Assembly (NCBI GenBank): GCA_018971775.1
Contig: JAGXAB010000014.1
Coordinates: 1 to 64,000, forward strand
Reading direction: 5' to 3'
Length of the DNA stretch: 64,000 nt
From: Cyanobacteria bacterium REEB67
GTDB taxonomy: Bacteria; Cyanobacteriota; Vampirovibrionia; Obscuribacterales; Obscuribacteraceae
The translations under genes and the position numbers were made by a program. The notes under the pieces are model-generated. The model had not been told where the DNA came from and ran no database searches. It saw nothing but the letters and a program-made list of their open reading frames with translations. Positions 46,695 through 56,182 of this stretch are shown here, in pieces. Numbering within the stretch: position 1 is the first letter of the stretch; each line of letters starts with the position of its first letter.

Positions 46695-47846
46695 ATGAAA
46701 CTGTTTAAAACGTTGGCACTGTGTTGCAGCGCCTTACTGCTCGTACTGCCCATATCAGGCTGTCAGGCACTACCTGACGGCAAAGCGGCAACGCATACCA
46801 CTCGCCAGGTCAAAGACCTGGCGCTCAATGATGAAGAAGGATCGCATACGACTTACGAGGTCAGTAAACCCCTTCTCAAGGACCTAACGCTTAATGATGA
46901 GTTTGTCTGCCAGATCAGAGCCATTCAGCATATTGAAATTCGTTCATTAGAGAAGGGCTATCTGCAAAATGTTCTGGTAGACGAAGGACAGTCTGTTCAT
47001 CAGGGACAATTGCTTTTTCAAATAAAGCCCAGTGTCTACCAAGCTGATGTTCAAAAGTCAGAAGCAGAGGTTGAGCTTTCCAAAATTGAGCTGCAGAACA
47101 ACCAGGCTCTTGTTGACAAGGATATTATTTCCGCTACGGAAGCCGCCATGTCTGCCGCCAAGCTGAATAAAGTCCAAGCCGAGCTGGAGCTAGCCAAAAC
47201 GCATTTAGGCTTTACTGAAATTCGAGCCCCGTTTGATGGGCTGATCGGCCGCTTTGGTGATATCAGGCTGGGCAGCCTGTTGGAAGAAAACCAACTGCTG
47301 ACGACCCTGAGCGATATGCATCGTATTTGGGTTTATTTCAACGTGCCCGAGGCTGTGTACCTTGACTACATGGAACACAAGCGAAAGGGGGGTTCTCAGA
47401 ACGTCCAGCTGGAACTCGCCAATAAGGAAATTTATCCTGAACCCGGAACAATAGATGTTGTTCAGTCAGACTTTAATAGTACCTCAGGCAATATTGCCTT
47501 TCGAGCGAGCTTTAGCAACCCACACCTCCTACTGCGTTACGGCCAGACAGGCACAATACTCTGGCCCAAGAAGGTCGATCAGGCGGTCATTGTGCCCCAG
47601 AAGTCCACGTTTGAAATTTTAGATAAACGCTTTATTTTTGTTGTCGACAAAAGCGGGGTGATTCACGAACGTGAGATTAAAGTGGCCCGTGAGGAACCAA
47701 GCGTTTACATTGTCGCTTCCGGCATAAAACCTGACGAGATGTTCCTGCTTGAGCGGCAGAACAAACTAGATAAGGGCGACAAAATCAGTTACAAGCTGAT
47801 TGATCCGAAAACCGCCATTGAGAATTTAAAACTTTATGCAGAGTAG
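46695..47846 (+). CDS. RND efflux membrane fusion protein (adaptor)
   Basis: This 383-residue lipoprotein has a signal and lipobox ending ISGC near residue 22, then the adaptor fold: barrel-sandwich strand GYLQNVLVDEGQSVHQGQLL, helical hairpin, lipoyl motif LGFTEIRAPFDGLIGRFGDI, and a C-terminal membrane-proximal domain. It links the inner-membrane pump at 47864 to the outer-membrane channel at 51521. Near the N-terminus a short phrase (VKDLALNDE / LKDLTLNDE) is duplicated. There is no clear ribosome site; ATG 46692 is an alternative. Confidence 0.9.
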   Translation: MKLFKTLALCCSALLLVLPISGCQALPDGKAATHTTRQVKDLALNDEEGSHTTYEVSKPLLKDLTLNDEFVCQIRAIQHIEIRSLEKGYLQNVLVDEGQSVHQGQLLFQIKPSVYQADVQKSEAEVELSKIELQNNQALVDKDIISATEAAMSAAKLNKVQAELELAKTHLGFTEIRAPFDGLIGRFGDIRLGSLLEENQLLTTLSDMHRIWVYFNVPEAVYLDYMEHKRKGGSQNVQLELANKEIYPEPGTIDVVQSDFNSTSGNIAFRASFSNPHLLLRYGQTGTILWPKKVDQAVIVPQKSTFEILDKRFIFVVDKSGVIHEREIKVAREEPSVYIVASGIKPDEMFLLERQNKLDKGDKISYKLIDPKTAIENLKLYAE

Positions 47847-47863
47847 GTTAGGTTCGGCCAGCT

Positions 47864-50800
47864 ATGTTTCGTAACATCCTTAAACGGCCTGTACTTGGGA
47901 TTGTTATCTCGGTATTAATCGTTTTCCTTGGCTGCCTGTCCATAGTGCAGCTGCCTATTGCACAGTTCCCCCAAATTGCGCCAACCGTCGTCAATATCTT
48001 TATAGCCTACCCCGGTGCCAGTGCCGATGTTCTTACCAAGTCGACACTGGTACCGCTAGAGGCAGCCATCAATGGCGTGCCGGGCATGCGCTACATGGCA
48101 TCTGATGCCACCAGTGCCGGTGAGGCCACCGTCCGTCTGGTATTCGAACCAGGTACCGACTCCAACCAGGCGGTGGTTAGCGTCAAAACCCGTGTGGACC
48201 AGGTGATGACCTCATTGCCTGATCTCGTTCAGCGAGAAGGAGTGATCATTAGACCCCTGCAGTCCTCCATGCTGATGTATGTCAATTTATATTCTGATTC
48301 CGAAAATTTCAATGAGAAATATTTATTCAATTACGCCTATACCAAGCTAATTCCGGAAATTCAACGAATTCCAGGGGTTGCTAATGCGAGCCTATTGGGC
48401 AGCAGAACGTATGCCATGAGGCTGTGGCTCAAACCTGATCGCATGCGAGCCTACAGTATCTCTTCTGAAGAAGTGGTCGAGGCCGTTAAAAATCAGAGTC
48501 TCATTGCCCGTCCTGGCCGTCTCGGCATCAGCTCGGGGAAAAATGCCCAGGCTACTGAATATGTGCTCAATTATGTCGGCCGTTATACCGACCCGGAGCA
48601 GTACGAAAATATCATTATCAAAAGCTCCGGCTTTGGTGAAATGGTCAAGCTTAAAGATATTGCCACAGTGGAGCTGGGCAGTGAGTTTTATGACATTTAC
48701 ACTAATTTGGACGGAAAGTCCTCTGCGTCTATTGTGCTGAAACAGACGTCCGATAGCAATGCCAGGGAAGTTATTAAAAAGGTCAAAGACAAAATCAGCG
48801 AACTCTCCAAGGCGTTTCCAGACGGTATACACGTCCAGTACAGCTACGATGTCTCCAAGTTTTTAGACGCCTCGATTGAGCAGGTCATCGACACTATTCG
48901 AGATGCCTTTATTCTGGTCACCCTTGTCGTCTTCGTGTTTCTGGGAGACTGGCGTTCCACCGTCATTCCTGTCATTGCCGTACCTATTTCGTTAGTAGGG
49001 CCCTTTTTTGTGCTCTCGCTGTTTGGTATGTCAATTAACCTGATTACCTTATTTGCCTTGGTACTGGCCATCGGTATTGTGGTGGATGATGCCATTGTGG
49101 TGGTTGAAGCCGTCCACAGCAATATGGAGAAAGACCCGTCGCTATCGCCTTATGCGGCGACGCAAAAAGCCATGGGCGAGCTGGGAAGCGCTATTCTGGC
49201 CATCACCGCGGTGATGATTTCGGTGTTTGTGCCCATAGCATTTATTCCCGGCCCAGTCGGTGTATTTTACCGGCAGTTTTCGATTACGATGTCGAGCGCC
49301 ATTGTGATTTCGGCGTTGGTGGCGTTAACGCTAACGCCTGTTTTATGCGCCATGTTTCTTAAAAACCATGCCGGTCACAATCACAAGCGCTCTTTCAACG
49401 TATTTCAATGGTTTATTGGTGCGTTCAATTTCGTCTTCGAAAAACTCACACGTGTCTACATGTGGCTACTAAATCGTAGCGTCACCAACAGAATAATTAG
49501 CCTGGGGATTGTCCTGTTATTTGCTGGCGGCATTGTTTATGTGAGCCAAAAAGTCTCTTCCGGTTTTGTCCCCAATGAAGACCAGGGCACCATCTACGCT
49601 ATTGTTCAAACCCCACCAGGATCTTCGCTGGAATACACAAACAAAGTGATGGGCCAGCTGCAAAAAATAACTAAAGGCATCGAAGGAGTCGAGTCCGTAA
49701 CGTCGATGGCAGGCTATGAAATCATGACGGAAGGCCGAGGCTCCAATGCTGGGACTTGTCTTATCAACCTGAAAAACTGGGAAGAACGCAAAGAAAACGT
49801 CCATGAAATTATTGAGGAATTAGAGAAACACACTCCTGGTTTGGGAGGTAGAGTCGAATTTTTTGAACCGCCGGCTATTCCTGGCTTTGGCTCGTCCGGC
49901 GGATTTTCGCTGCGATTACTAGATAAAACCGGCGACCTTCGCTATCAGGATCTCCAGGTAGCCACTCAGGACTTTATGAAAAACCTTGGAAAACGCAAAG
50001 AGATTTCGGGTTTGTTTACCTTCTACAATGCGTCCTACCCGCAATATGAAATCAAAATCGATAACCAGATGGCCATGCAGAAGGGTGTCACCATCGGTAC
50101 GGCTATGAGAAACCTGGACGTTATGAATAGTGGCTCTTATGAGCAGGGTTTTGTAAAATTTGGCCGGTTTTTTAAAGTCTTTACCCAGGCGTCTCCTGAA
50201 TTTCGAAGAAATCTGAACGATTTGAAGACTCAGTTTGTCAAAAATGAGCAAGGGGACATGGTGCCCTACTCTTCGTTTATGTCCCTGGAAAAAACAAAAG
50301 GGGCCAATGAAATTACGCGCTATAACATGTACAACTCTGCTGCCATCCGTGGATTTCCGGCAAAAGGATATACGTCAGGCGACGCCATTAAGGCTATCCG
50401 CGAGGTCGCTAAAGACACCCTTGGCCGCGAATTCGACATTGCCTGGGAAGACCTAGCCTACGACGAAGCGAAACGAGGGAATGAGTTTGTCATTATTTCG
50501 TTGATTGTTGTGCTTTTTGTCTATTTAGTTTTGGCGGCTCAGTACGAAAGCTTTGCATTGCCTTTTGCCGTACTCTTTTCCTTGCCCGTCGGTATTTTTG
50601 GCTCCTTCTCAATGCTTTACCTGATGGGCCTGGCCAACGATGTATATGCACAAATTGCTGTTATTACCCTGCTTGGTCTATTGGGTAAAAATGCTGTGTT
50701 AATCGTCGAGTTTGCGGTTCAGAAGCGCAATGAGGGCTTATCGTTGCGAGACGCTGCCCTGGAAGGCGCCAGGATGCGGTTTCGACCTATTCTGATGACA

Positions 50801-51463
50801 TCTTTTGCCTTTGTCGCAGGGCTTATCCCCCTAGTGTTGTCGCACGGCGCCGGGGCCGTGGGGAACAAAACCCTCGGTTCATCTGCCATGGGTGGGATGA
50901 TTACGGGCACCGTCATTGGCGTGTTGGTTATTCCGGGGCTCTACTTTCTTTTTGCCAGCCTGGTTGATGGCAAGAACCTGTTGAAAGATACGAGCCGTAC
51001 CAGTCTGACGGACTCGTTTGTGAACACCAAAAAGAGGCGTTCGGAACAACGGGAAATTATAAAAGGACATCTTAAATCACTGTTGAAAAAAATCAAGCCT
51101 GAGGATTATTCACCGACAGCGCCGACTTCCCCAGAGTCACCGACACCAACGTCGCCGACTTCACCAACGTCACCGTCAACGTCACCGACAGCGCCAACAG
51201 CACCGACTTCACCAGAGTCACCGACACCAACGTCACCGACTTCACCAACGTCACCGTCAACGTCACCGACAGCACCAACTTCATCAACTGCACCGACATC
51301 ATCAACTGCACCGACATCATCGACTACACCGACATCACCGACCACGTCTACGTCAGCGATTTCACCAACATCGACAATTTCTCCAACACCACCAACTTCT
51401 CCAACCAATCCGAGCAATCCTACATCGCCCAGAGGAACCGTTGGAAAAAACAAAGACAGCTAA
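47864..51463 (+). CDS. RND multidrug-type efflux permease with a Ser/Pro/Thr repeat tail
   Basis: This 1199-residue HAE1-type permease shows ILKRPVLGIVISVLIVFLG at the start, AYPGASADVLTKSTLVPLEA, the proton-relay Asp pair in AIGIVVDDAIVVVEAV, GPVGVFYRQFSITM, LLGLLGKNAVLIVEF and FAFVAGLIPLVLSHGAGAVG. It pumps hydrophobic compounds using the proton gradient. The family length is about 1030-1050; the last ~120 residues are a low-complexity SPT/TSP repeat region not found in normal pumps. It is the second gene of an adaptor-pump-channel operon. The tail is bracketed by a duplicated 50-bp sequence. Confidence 0.93.
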   Translation: MFRNILKRPVLGIVISVLIVFLGCLSIVQLPIAQFPQIAPTVVNIFIAYPGASADVLTKSTLVPLEAAINGVPGMRYMASDATSAGEATVRLVFEPGTDSNQAVVSVKTRVDQVMTSLPDLVQREGVIIRPLQSSMLMYVNLYSDSENFNEKYLFNYAYTKLIPEIQRIPGVANASLLGSRTYAMRLWLKPDRMRAYSISSEEVVEAVKNQSLIARPGRLGISSGKNAQATEYVLNYVGRYTDPEQYENIIIKSSGFGEMVKLKDIATVELGSEFYDIYTNLDGKSSASIVLKQTSDSNAREVIKKVKDKISELSKAFPDGIHVQYSYDVSKFLDASIEQVIDTIRDAFILVTLVVFVFLGDWRSTVIPVIAVPISLVGPFFVLSLFGMSINLITLFALVLAIGIVVDDAIVVVEAVHSNMEKDPSLSPYAATQKAMGELGSAILAITAVMISVFVPIAFIPGPVGVFYRQFSITMSSAIVISALVALTLTPVLCAMFLKNHAGHNHKRSFNVFQWFIGAFNFVFEKLTRVYMWLLNRSVTNRIISLGIVLLFAGGIVYVSQKVSSGFVPNEDQGTIYAIVQTPPGSSLEYTNKVMGQLQKITKGIEGVESVTSMAGYEIMTEGRGSNAGTCLINLKNWEERKENVHEIIEELEKHTPGLGGRVEFFEPPAIPGFGSSGGFSLRLLDKTGDLRYQDLQVATQDFMKNLGKRKEISGLFTFYNASYPQYEIKIDNQMAMQKGVTIGTAMRNLDVMNSGSYEQGFVKFGRFFKVFTQASPEFRRNLNDLKTQFVKNEQGDMVPYSSFMSLEKTKGANEITRYNMYNSAAIRGFPAKGYTSGDAIKAIREVAKDTLGREFDIAWEDLAYDEAKRGNEFVIISLIVVLFVYLVLAAQYESFALPFAVLFSLPVGIFGSFSMLYLMGLANDVYAQIAVITLLGLLGKNAVLIVEFAVQKRNEGLSLRDAALEGARMRFRPILMTSFAFVAGLIPLVLSHGAGAVGNKTLGSSAMGGMITGTVIGVLVIPGLYFLFASLVDGKNLLKDTSRTSLTDSFVNTKKRRSEQREIIKGHLKSLLKKIKPEDYSPTAPTSPESPTPTSPTSPTSPSTSPTAPTAPTSPESPTPTSPTSPTSPSTSPTAPTSSTAPTSSTAPTSSTTPTSPTTSTSAISPTSTISPTPPTSPTNPSNPTSPRGTVGKNKDS

Positions 51464-51512
51464 AAGGACGACTTGAATTACTGATCAAAAAAATGAAACC
51501 TGAGGATTAGTC
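51061..51512 (+). repeat. Ser/Pro/Thr-coding tandem repeats bracketed by a 50-bp direct repeat
   Basis: Region 51106-51430 encodes a TSP/SPT-rich tail, with a unit of about 80 bp present twice (51128-51206 and 51215-51284) and shorter copies after it. A ~50-bp sequence at 51061-51111, encoding HLKSLLKKIKPEDY, recurs imperfectly at 51462-51512 after the stop codon. There it would encode RLELLIKKMKPED and a stop in a shifted frame (offset 401 bp, not a multiple of three). This looks like an old C-terminus cut off from the gene by the repeat expansion. Confidence 0.75.
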
Positions 51513-51520
51513 AGTCAGCC

Positions 51521-52993
51521 ATGAGCGGAATGGACAGAAAAAAAATTGTTAGCCTTTTGACGCTCATAGCTTTTATGGGAGACCTTCAAGCGCCTGTTTT
51601 TGCAAGATCTTTTTTTCATCCATTTAGTCTGTCGGAAAAAAAGGCGATATTCAACGTACCAAAGACTTATGACACTCCGGTGCTAAAGGGCTCTGTTGAA
51701 AGTGACAGTGCGGCTGCCATTAGTTGGCGGCAATTTTTTTCTGATTCTGATCTTGTCTTTTTGATTGAAACAGCCCTGGCAAACAACCAGGAGTTCAATA
51801 TCACTATCCAGGATATTGAAATTGCTGCTAGTGAAGTGAAAGAAAAGCAAGGCGAGTATTTGCCTAAAGTTGGCTTGGGATTTGGCGCAAGTTACATTCA
51901 TCCATCCGAAAACACCACTGAAGGTGTGTTGGACAAAATTACTCAGAGAAGTTTTTATAGATATCCGGATTTTAACCTGAATCTGGGTCCATCGCTGAGC
52001 TGGGAAGTGGATATCTGGAGAAGATTGCGAAATGCCAAAGAGGCAGCCAGGCTGCGTATGGTGGCAGAATACGAGGTCCGTAATTTTCTCATTTCCAGGC
52101 TCGTTACTGAAATAGCACGCAACTATTATGAATTAATGGCTCTGGATACATCTTTGAAGATACTGGATGCAAACATTGGCATCCAGGAAGCGGCATTCCT
52201 TAAGATGCAGACCCTGAAGCGTTATGCCAAAGCGAACCAGTTAGGGGTCAATCGATTTGAAGCCCAGCTAAACAAGACTAAAAGCCAGCGCTTTCAAACC
52301 AGTCAAAGCATTGTTGAAAAAGAGAATCGTCTGAAGTTTCTCACCGGTATTTATGATGAAAGGCCGATAGCCAGACATTCTGACCAGTTCATGACTTTGC
52401 CTGTGCATGAATTGCAGACGGGTGTACCTACTCAGCTTTTGGAAAATAGAGCCGATATCCGTCAGGCTGAAGCGGCGATTAAGGCGGCAAAGCTCGATTT
52501 GAAAAGTGTAAAGGCTCAGCTATACCCCAACCTGACGATTCAGGCAGGTACTGGCTTTTCCGGGTTTAGCCCAGCATTGTTTTTTAAAACCCCATCGTCG
52601 TTGCTCTACAATGCGATGGGTAACTTTACGATGCCATTGATCAACCGAAAGGCAATCCTTGCACGAATACAGATAGCTGATGCTTACCAAACCCAAACGG
52701 TTTTGACTTATGAGCAGACGTTGCTAAAAGCCTATACTGACGTTCTTAATCAGGTGTCAAATATAAGAAATATGCAGCAGGCTTTTGATCGAAAAAAACG
52801 AGAAGTCGTATTGCTTGAGGAGTCAATCGGCACGGCAAACATGCTGTTTAAGTACGCTAAGGCGACTTACGTAGAAGTGCTGCTCGTCCAGGAAGAGAAA
52901 CTGAATGCAGAAAGAGAACTGGTTGAAGTGAAAATGAACCTGGTCGGGTCCAGAGTTGAGCTCTATCGAGCACTAGGGGGCGGTTGGCGATGA
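51521..52993 (+). CDS. Outer-membrane efflux channel protein (NodT/TolC family)
   Basis: This 490-residue protein has an export signal (~8-30) and two outer-membrane-efflux repeats: ALANNQEFNITIQDIEIAAS in the first and LLENRADIRQAEAAIKAAK with AQLYPNLTIQAG in the second. This marks the RND-associated NodT/CusC class. It forms the outer-membrane exit duct for the pump. No lipobox is evident, unlike many NodT proteins. An ATG at 51530 is possible. The gene ends with an ATGA overlap with the next gene. Confidence 0.9.
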   Translation: MSGMDRKKIVSLLTLIAFMGDLQAPVFARSFFHPFSLSEKKAIFNVPKTYDTPVLKGSVESDSAAAISWRQFFSDSDLVFLIETALANNQEFNITIQDIEIAASEVKEKQGEYLPKVGLGFGASYIHPSENTTEGVLDKITQRSFYRYPDFNLNLGPSLSWEVDIWRRLRNAKEAARLRMVAEYEVRNFLISRLVTEIARNYYELMALDTSLKILDANIGIQEAAFLKMQTLKRYAKANQLGVNRFEAQLNKTKSQRFQTSQSIVEKENRLKFLTGIYDERPIARHSDQFMTLPVHELQTGVPTQLLENRADIRQAEAAIKAAKLDLKSVKAQLYPNLTIQAGTGFSGFSPALFFKTPSSLLYNAMGNFTMPLINRKAILARIQIADAYQTQTVLTYEQTLLKAYTDVLNQVSNIRNMQQAFDRKKREVVLLEESIGTANMLFKYAKATYVEVLLVQEEKLNAERELVEVKMNLVGSRVELYRALGGGWR

Positions 52994-53646
52994 TCCGCAG
53001 ATGTTTGATAAATGGTGAGCGGTGGTACGATCCATCAGGCTGGGACGCTTTCTCATCAAAAGCGTCGACTTCGGGGGACTTTCATTTGAGCACAAACCTG
53101 GCAGCCCTCATATCCCTGGCCGTCGTTTTCAATGGATGTTTCGCCCTGAGCACTCAGTCTGTTGAGGCGAAAACTTCGCAAAATGTTTCCCCAAAAGCCA
53201 GAAATTATTTTGTTCCCCCGCCTCCGCCGTACACACCTTCAATGGTCCCCTGTGAGCTGGGCATAGCGAACGCTCAAGCTGTAACAGCGAATGCAGATAA
53301 CGCTATCGTGGAGAAGTTCGTCCTGAGCACTCAGTCTTTTGTGGCGAAAACTGCGCAAAATCATTCACGCAGAGGCAGAAATTATTTTGTCCCCCCGCCT
53401 CCGCCTTACGCGCCCTCAATTAACCCTTCGGCGCTGGGCTTGATGAACCTTCAAGCGGTACCAGCAGATGCATACGGTAAGAACATTTCTACGAGCAACC
53501 AGGCCGATATGCCGCAAGTTGTACGATCCAATCCGTACCTGAGCTACGACCGGGCCGTTGAGACGAAAATTCTAAAACACATCGATTCCTTCGATTCTGA
53601 GATTTCGAGCCATGAGAAAGAAATCGGCAAATTGCTGAATCTTTGA
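52990..53646 (+). CDS. Protein with two ~45-residue repeats, coupled to the efflux operon
   Basis: This 218-residue protein has a hydrophobic segment (~37-50, ISLAVVFNGCFALS) and then two copies of a repeat of ~45 residues (LSTQS-x-x-AKT-x-QN...RNYFVPPPPPY...NAQAV and LSTQS...RNYFVPPPPPY...NLQAV), followed by a helical C-terminus. The ATG overlaps the channel gene stop (ATGA), indicating translational coupling. The proline-rich repeats suggest an envelope protein. There is no family match that I know. Its composition matches the operon rather than the flanking genes. Confidence 0.6.
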   Translation: MIRRCLINGERWYDPSGWDAFSSKASTSGDFHLSTNLAALISLAVVFNGCFALSTQSVEAKTSQNVSPKARNYFVPPPPPYTPSMVPCELGIANAQAVTANADNAIVEKFVLSTQSFVAKTAQNHSRRGRNYFVPPPPPYAPSINPSALGLMNLQAVPADAYGKNISTSNQADMPQVVRSNPYLSYDRAVETKILKHIDSFDSEISSHEKEIGKLLNL

Positions 53647-53735
53647 GGACATATAAAAACAATGCATGACACCGGCAAAGGTATCATGCATAGGCCATGT
53701 ATTTTAATGACTGGATTTGACCGGGGCGAATTGAA

Positions 53736-54026
53736 CTATATAGCTTCTGCACCGCATATGGTGCAATTGATCTGCAGCATTTTGGGCAGGTGTATGTGCG
53801 AAATTGTCTCTCTAGCCTTCACGCAGCTGCAGGATGCGACGTGTTTGGTGATGCGTCTGACGCGCTTTGTGTTCTTCTTACAATCGATAACTGCAGCGGT
53901 TATCAGAGAAAACCATAGAATCCCTAGCCCAGGGAGTTTGTAGTGATGGGGCGCTAATAGCAGAACCATGAGCGATACGAAAAGAATTTCGTTACCTCGG
54001 TTGAATTTACTCTTAATGAACGTCAT
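53736..54026 (-). CDS. Small membrane protein, unknown function
   Basis: This 96-residue protein has a hydrophobic helix (ILFVSLMVLLLAPHHYKL) and a second shorter one (GILWFSLITAAVI), then a basic Cys-containing tail. A strong GGAGG lies seven bases before the ATG, which is the main reason to prefer it over the opposite frame (53662-53943). Family unknown. Confidence 0.55.
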   Translation of the reverse strand: MTFIKSKFNRGNEILFVSLMVLLLAPHHYKLPGLGILWFSLITAAVIDCKKNTKRVRRITKHVASCSCVKARETISHIHLPKMLQINCTICGAEAI

Positions 54027-54259
54027 CTGTCGTCCTCCAGTATTGGTGGGGGGCGGATAATTTGTTCAGGTTGCAAGCGAATCGCCTGTGCGATCTTGCT
54101 GTCCCGACAATTTGTTTTGCGATATGTCAAGTATAAGGGTCAATAACCAAGCTGGCAAGCAGTCAAAATATTTAAAGGCTCTAATCTGGTTGCATCTTCA
54201 GAACTAATCTGGTAGGAGTGGGGATTTTACCCAAAACTGATTAACGGGGAGTGGCTCCG

Positions 54260-55498
54260 CTAATGCTTGCCACCACCGCGGCCTCCTTCAAAGTGCTTCG
54301 GGTCCACCGGCAGGACTTGTCCTTTCTTCAGCTGGCTCAGGTTAATCAGACCAATATTGAGCGAGCACTCATGCTTGCCGCTTACCTCTTCCCAGACAGT
54401 ATATAAATTGCCTGCCTGAACGGTTGAATCGGGATTTTTACAGTCGCTCTGGAAAGCCGATATATCAAAGCCTTTAGAAAAAGTGCTGCCGTTGTCAGAA
54501 GAGGCAATTCCTCTTATGCCGCGCTGGTAGCTGTCGCTCTTCGTTTCAGTCCAGACCAGGGTGAGGTCATCTCCACGGGCAGCAAGGCATGGTTGGATAG
54601 CAATGCCAGTGGTACCGGAGGCATTTGTTACAGTATCAAATTTGCCGCCGGCTCCGCCCACAGCCAACCGAATTTCGGCTGGTGCTTTCTTCTTAGAATT
54701 GTCCGACCATGTCAAAAAGACCTTGCCTTTGCTGCTGGCAATACTGGGCTGCGCCGAGGGGCCGGCCGGCTTTCCGATGTTTACGGCTTTGGTCCAGATG
54801 CCGTGCTGGCACTGGCAGTAAAAAATATCGGAATAGGTTTCGTCGGAATTCGTATCTGACCAGGCTGTATAAAGCAGTCCATCCGGGGAGGCGGAGATTG
54901 CGGGTGCCGATGACGAGCCGATGGTATTGCCGATCGACTGCAGCGGCGACCAGGTCTTGCCACCATCGGTGGAGCCGATATAAAAAATCTCCTTGCCGGT
55001 TTTTAATACATCCCTTTCGCTCCAGACGACATTGATGGAATCGTCCGGACCTATTGCCAGGGCGGGCTCGCTCGATACTCCCGGCGTGTTTGAAATACTT
55101 ATTGGCGCGCTCCAGGTGTGAGTACCGCTGGAATAACGAGAGAAAAAGATATCCGGCACTGTGCCTTCTTCATTGCTGTCGGCCCAGACTATATCTATAG
55201 CTCCGCTTTTTTCTACGCCAATGGCGGCATGTTTTGAAACACCCGGTGTTTCGGAAAGATTGTAAGGCTTGGACCAATGGGCGCCCAGGTCGGTGCTGCT
55301 TGTGTAATAAATGTCGGTTAGGTTTTTGCCCAAGCCGTATGCTTCGAAGGCGACATGCAGGTTACCAGATTCATCGGAAGCGATTACTGGCTTGAAACCA
55401 TTGGAGATGTAGTGCCTGCTCACCGACTGGCAGAGAGCGGATGGCATGAAGTAGATAAGACAACTGACTGCGATCAGTGCCGACAGTCCAAATTTCAT
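54260..55498 (-). CDS. Secreted BNR/sialidase-like beta-propeller protein
   Basis: This 412-residue protein has a signal peptide (KFGLSALIAVSCLIYFMPSA) and a series of about seven repeats with Asp-box (BNR) motifs, S-x-D-x-G-x-x-W or similar: SSTDLGAHWSKPYNL, STDGGKTWSPLQSI, SSDNGSTFSKG. The repeats contain DIYYTSS/DIFFSRY strands. It forms a sialidase-like propeller, but catalytic residues of true sialidases (arginine triad, tyrosine) cannot be identified, so it may be a binding protein rather than an enzyme. ATG 55498 has AAGGAAGGAC upstream. Confidence 0.75.
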   Translation of the reverse strand: MKFGLSALIAVSCLIYFMPSALCQSVSRHYISNGFKPVIASDESGNLHVAFEAYGLGKNLTDIYYTSSTDLGAHWSKPYNLSETPGVSKHAAIGVEKSGAIDIVWADSNEEGTVPDIFFSRYSSGTHTWSAPISISNTPGVSSEPALAIGPDDSINVVWSERDVLKTGKEIFYIGSTDGGKTWSPLQSIGNTIGSSSAPAISASPDGLLYTAWSDTNSDETYSDIFYCQCQHGIWTKAVNIGKPAGPSAQPSIASSKGKVFLTWSDNSKKKAPAEIRLAVGGAGGKFDTVTNASGTTGIAIQPCLAARGDDLTLVWTETKSDSYQRGIRGIASSDNGSTFSKGFDISAFQSDCKNPDSTVQAGNLYTVWEEVSGKHECSLNIGLINLSQLKKGQVLPVDPKHFEGGRGGGKH

Positions 55499-55532
55499 TT
55501 CAGTCCTTCCTTTTGCTCTTATCATGGAGAAT

Positions 55533-55787
55533 TTAGTATTCTCGCATATCAGCTTTCAAAGTTTTTGAAAGAGGGTTTAGACATAAAGGCCGGTACCTTA
55601 GCGGGAGTCGCTGAAACGACGAGCGTAAATGAAACGAATAAATAGCGAGCTTATTGCAATGCTTATGCAAATTGTTGTTGAGTTGTGGTGAAGGAGATGG
55701 CGCAGAAACATGCTTATTCTCTCCGGCACAACTCAAGGGAGTAATGACAAAAAATATTGAAAGCACTAGTGAGAACGATTTGTTCAT
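55533..55787 (-). CDS. Possible short lipoprotein, perhaps degraded
   Basis: This 84-codon frame begins with a lipoprotein-like signal (SFSLVLSIFFVITPLSCAGE). The part after residue ~40 is Arg/Leu-rich and not protein-like, and there is no clear ribosome site. It may be a decayed lipoprotein gene. Confidence 0.3.
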   Translation of the reverse strand: MNKSFSLVLSIFFVITPLSCAGENKHVSAPSPSPQLNNNLHKHCNKLAIYSFHLRSSFQRLPLRYRPLCLNPLSKTLKADMREY

Positions 55788-55843
55788 TGCGATGTTCTGT
55801 TTGCTCCAAGCTGTAGCCGTCGTGTAACTAATGCAAGTTTGCG

Positions 55844-56182
55844 CTAAACAGCGCTAATTTCGACAAGACCTTCCCCGGCTTCCAGCAAAACCAAAGCTTG
55901 AGGTAGAACAGCTGTCAGCAGACTTTGCAAAACTTCGTTTGAAGTGTTTCCGCAGGTCAGCCAGATTATTTGCGGTGGTGCCCCTTTGTGATAATGGCGC
56001 TGGACGAAGTCACTGTCTTTGGTCATTACCGCGGCATTGGCTAGCCGGGCCGCTTCGAATATTTTTGCATCTGTAGCGTCGCGTAGGCCAATGTCTCGAA
56101 GCGCATGAGTCTCCACATTGAACTTAGACTTTATCCATGGAGCAAGGGCAGGAGATTGTTGGGCGTCAAGCTAGATGATCAT
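55844..56182 (-). pseudogene. DUF5615 (PIN-like) toxin gene with a nonsense codon
   Basis: The frame starts at ATG 56182, overlapping the upstream antitoxin stop (ATGA), and would read MII*LDAQQSPALAPWIKSK; codon 4 is TAG (56173-56171) where family members have Trp, Phe or another residue. After it the frame is open for the full DUF5615 domain: LRDATDAKIFEAARLANAAV, MTKDSDFVQRH. The first Asp of the PIN-like active site (LDAQ) lies just after the stop codon. A shorter product could start at GTG 56116 but would lack that Asp. The toxin is therefore probably inactive. Confidence 0.75.

Noticed and set aside
51106-51430. CRISPR array or non-coding tandem repeat
   Set aside because: The repeats are in frame with the RND pump and lack regular spacers; they code for a Ser/Pro/Thr tail.
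53662-53943. 93-codon plus-strand frame
   Set aside because: The opposite frame has a strong GGAGG ribosome site and membrane helices; this frame has neither.
56171-56173. TAG as a recoded sense codon in the DUF5615 gene
   Set aside because: TAG serves as the normal stop for several genes here (for example 6493-6495 and 24385-24387), so recoding at one site is unlikely.
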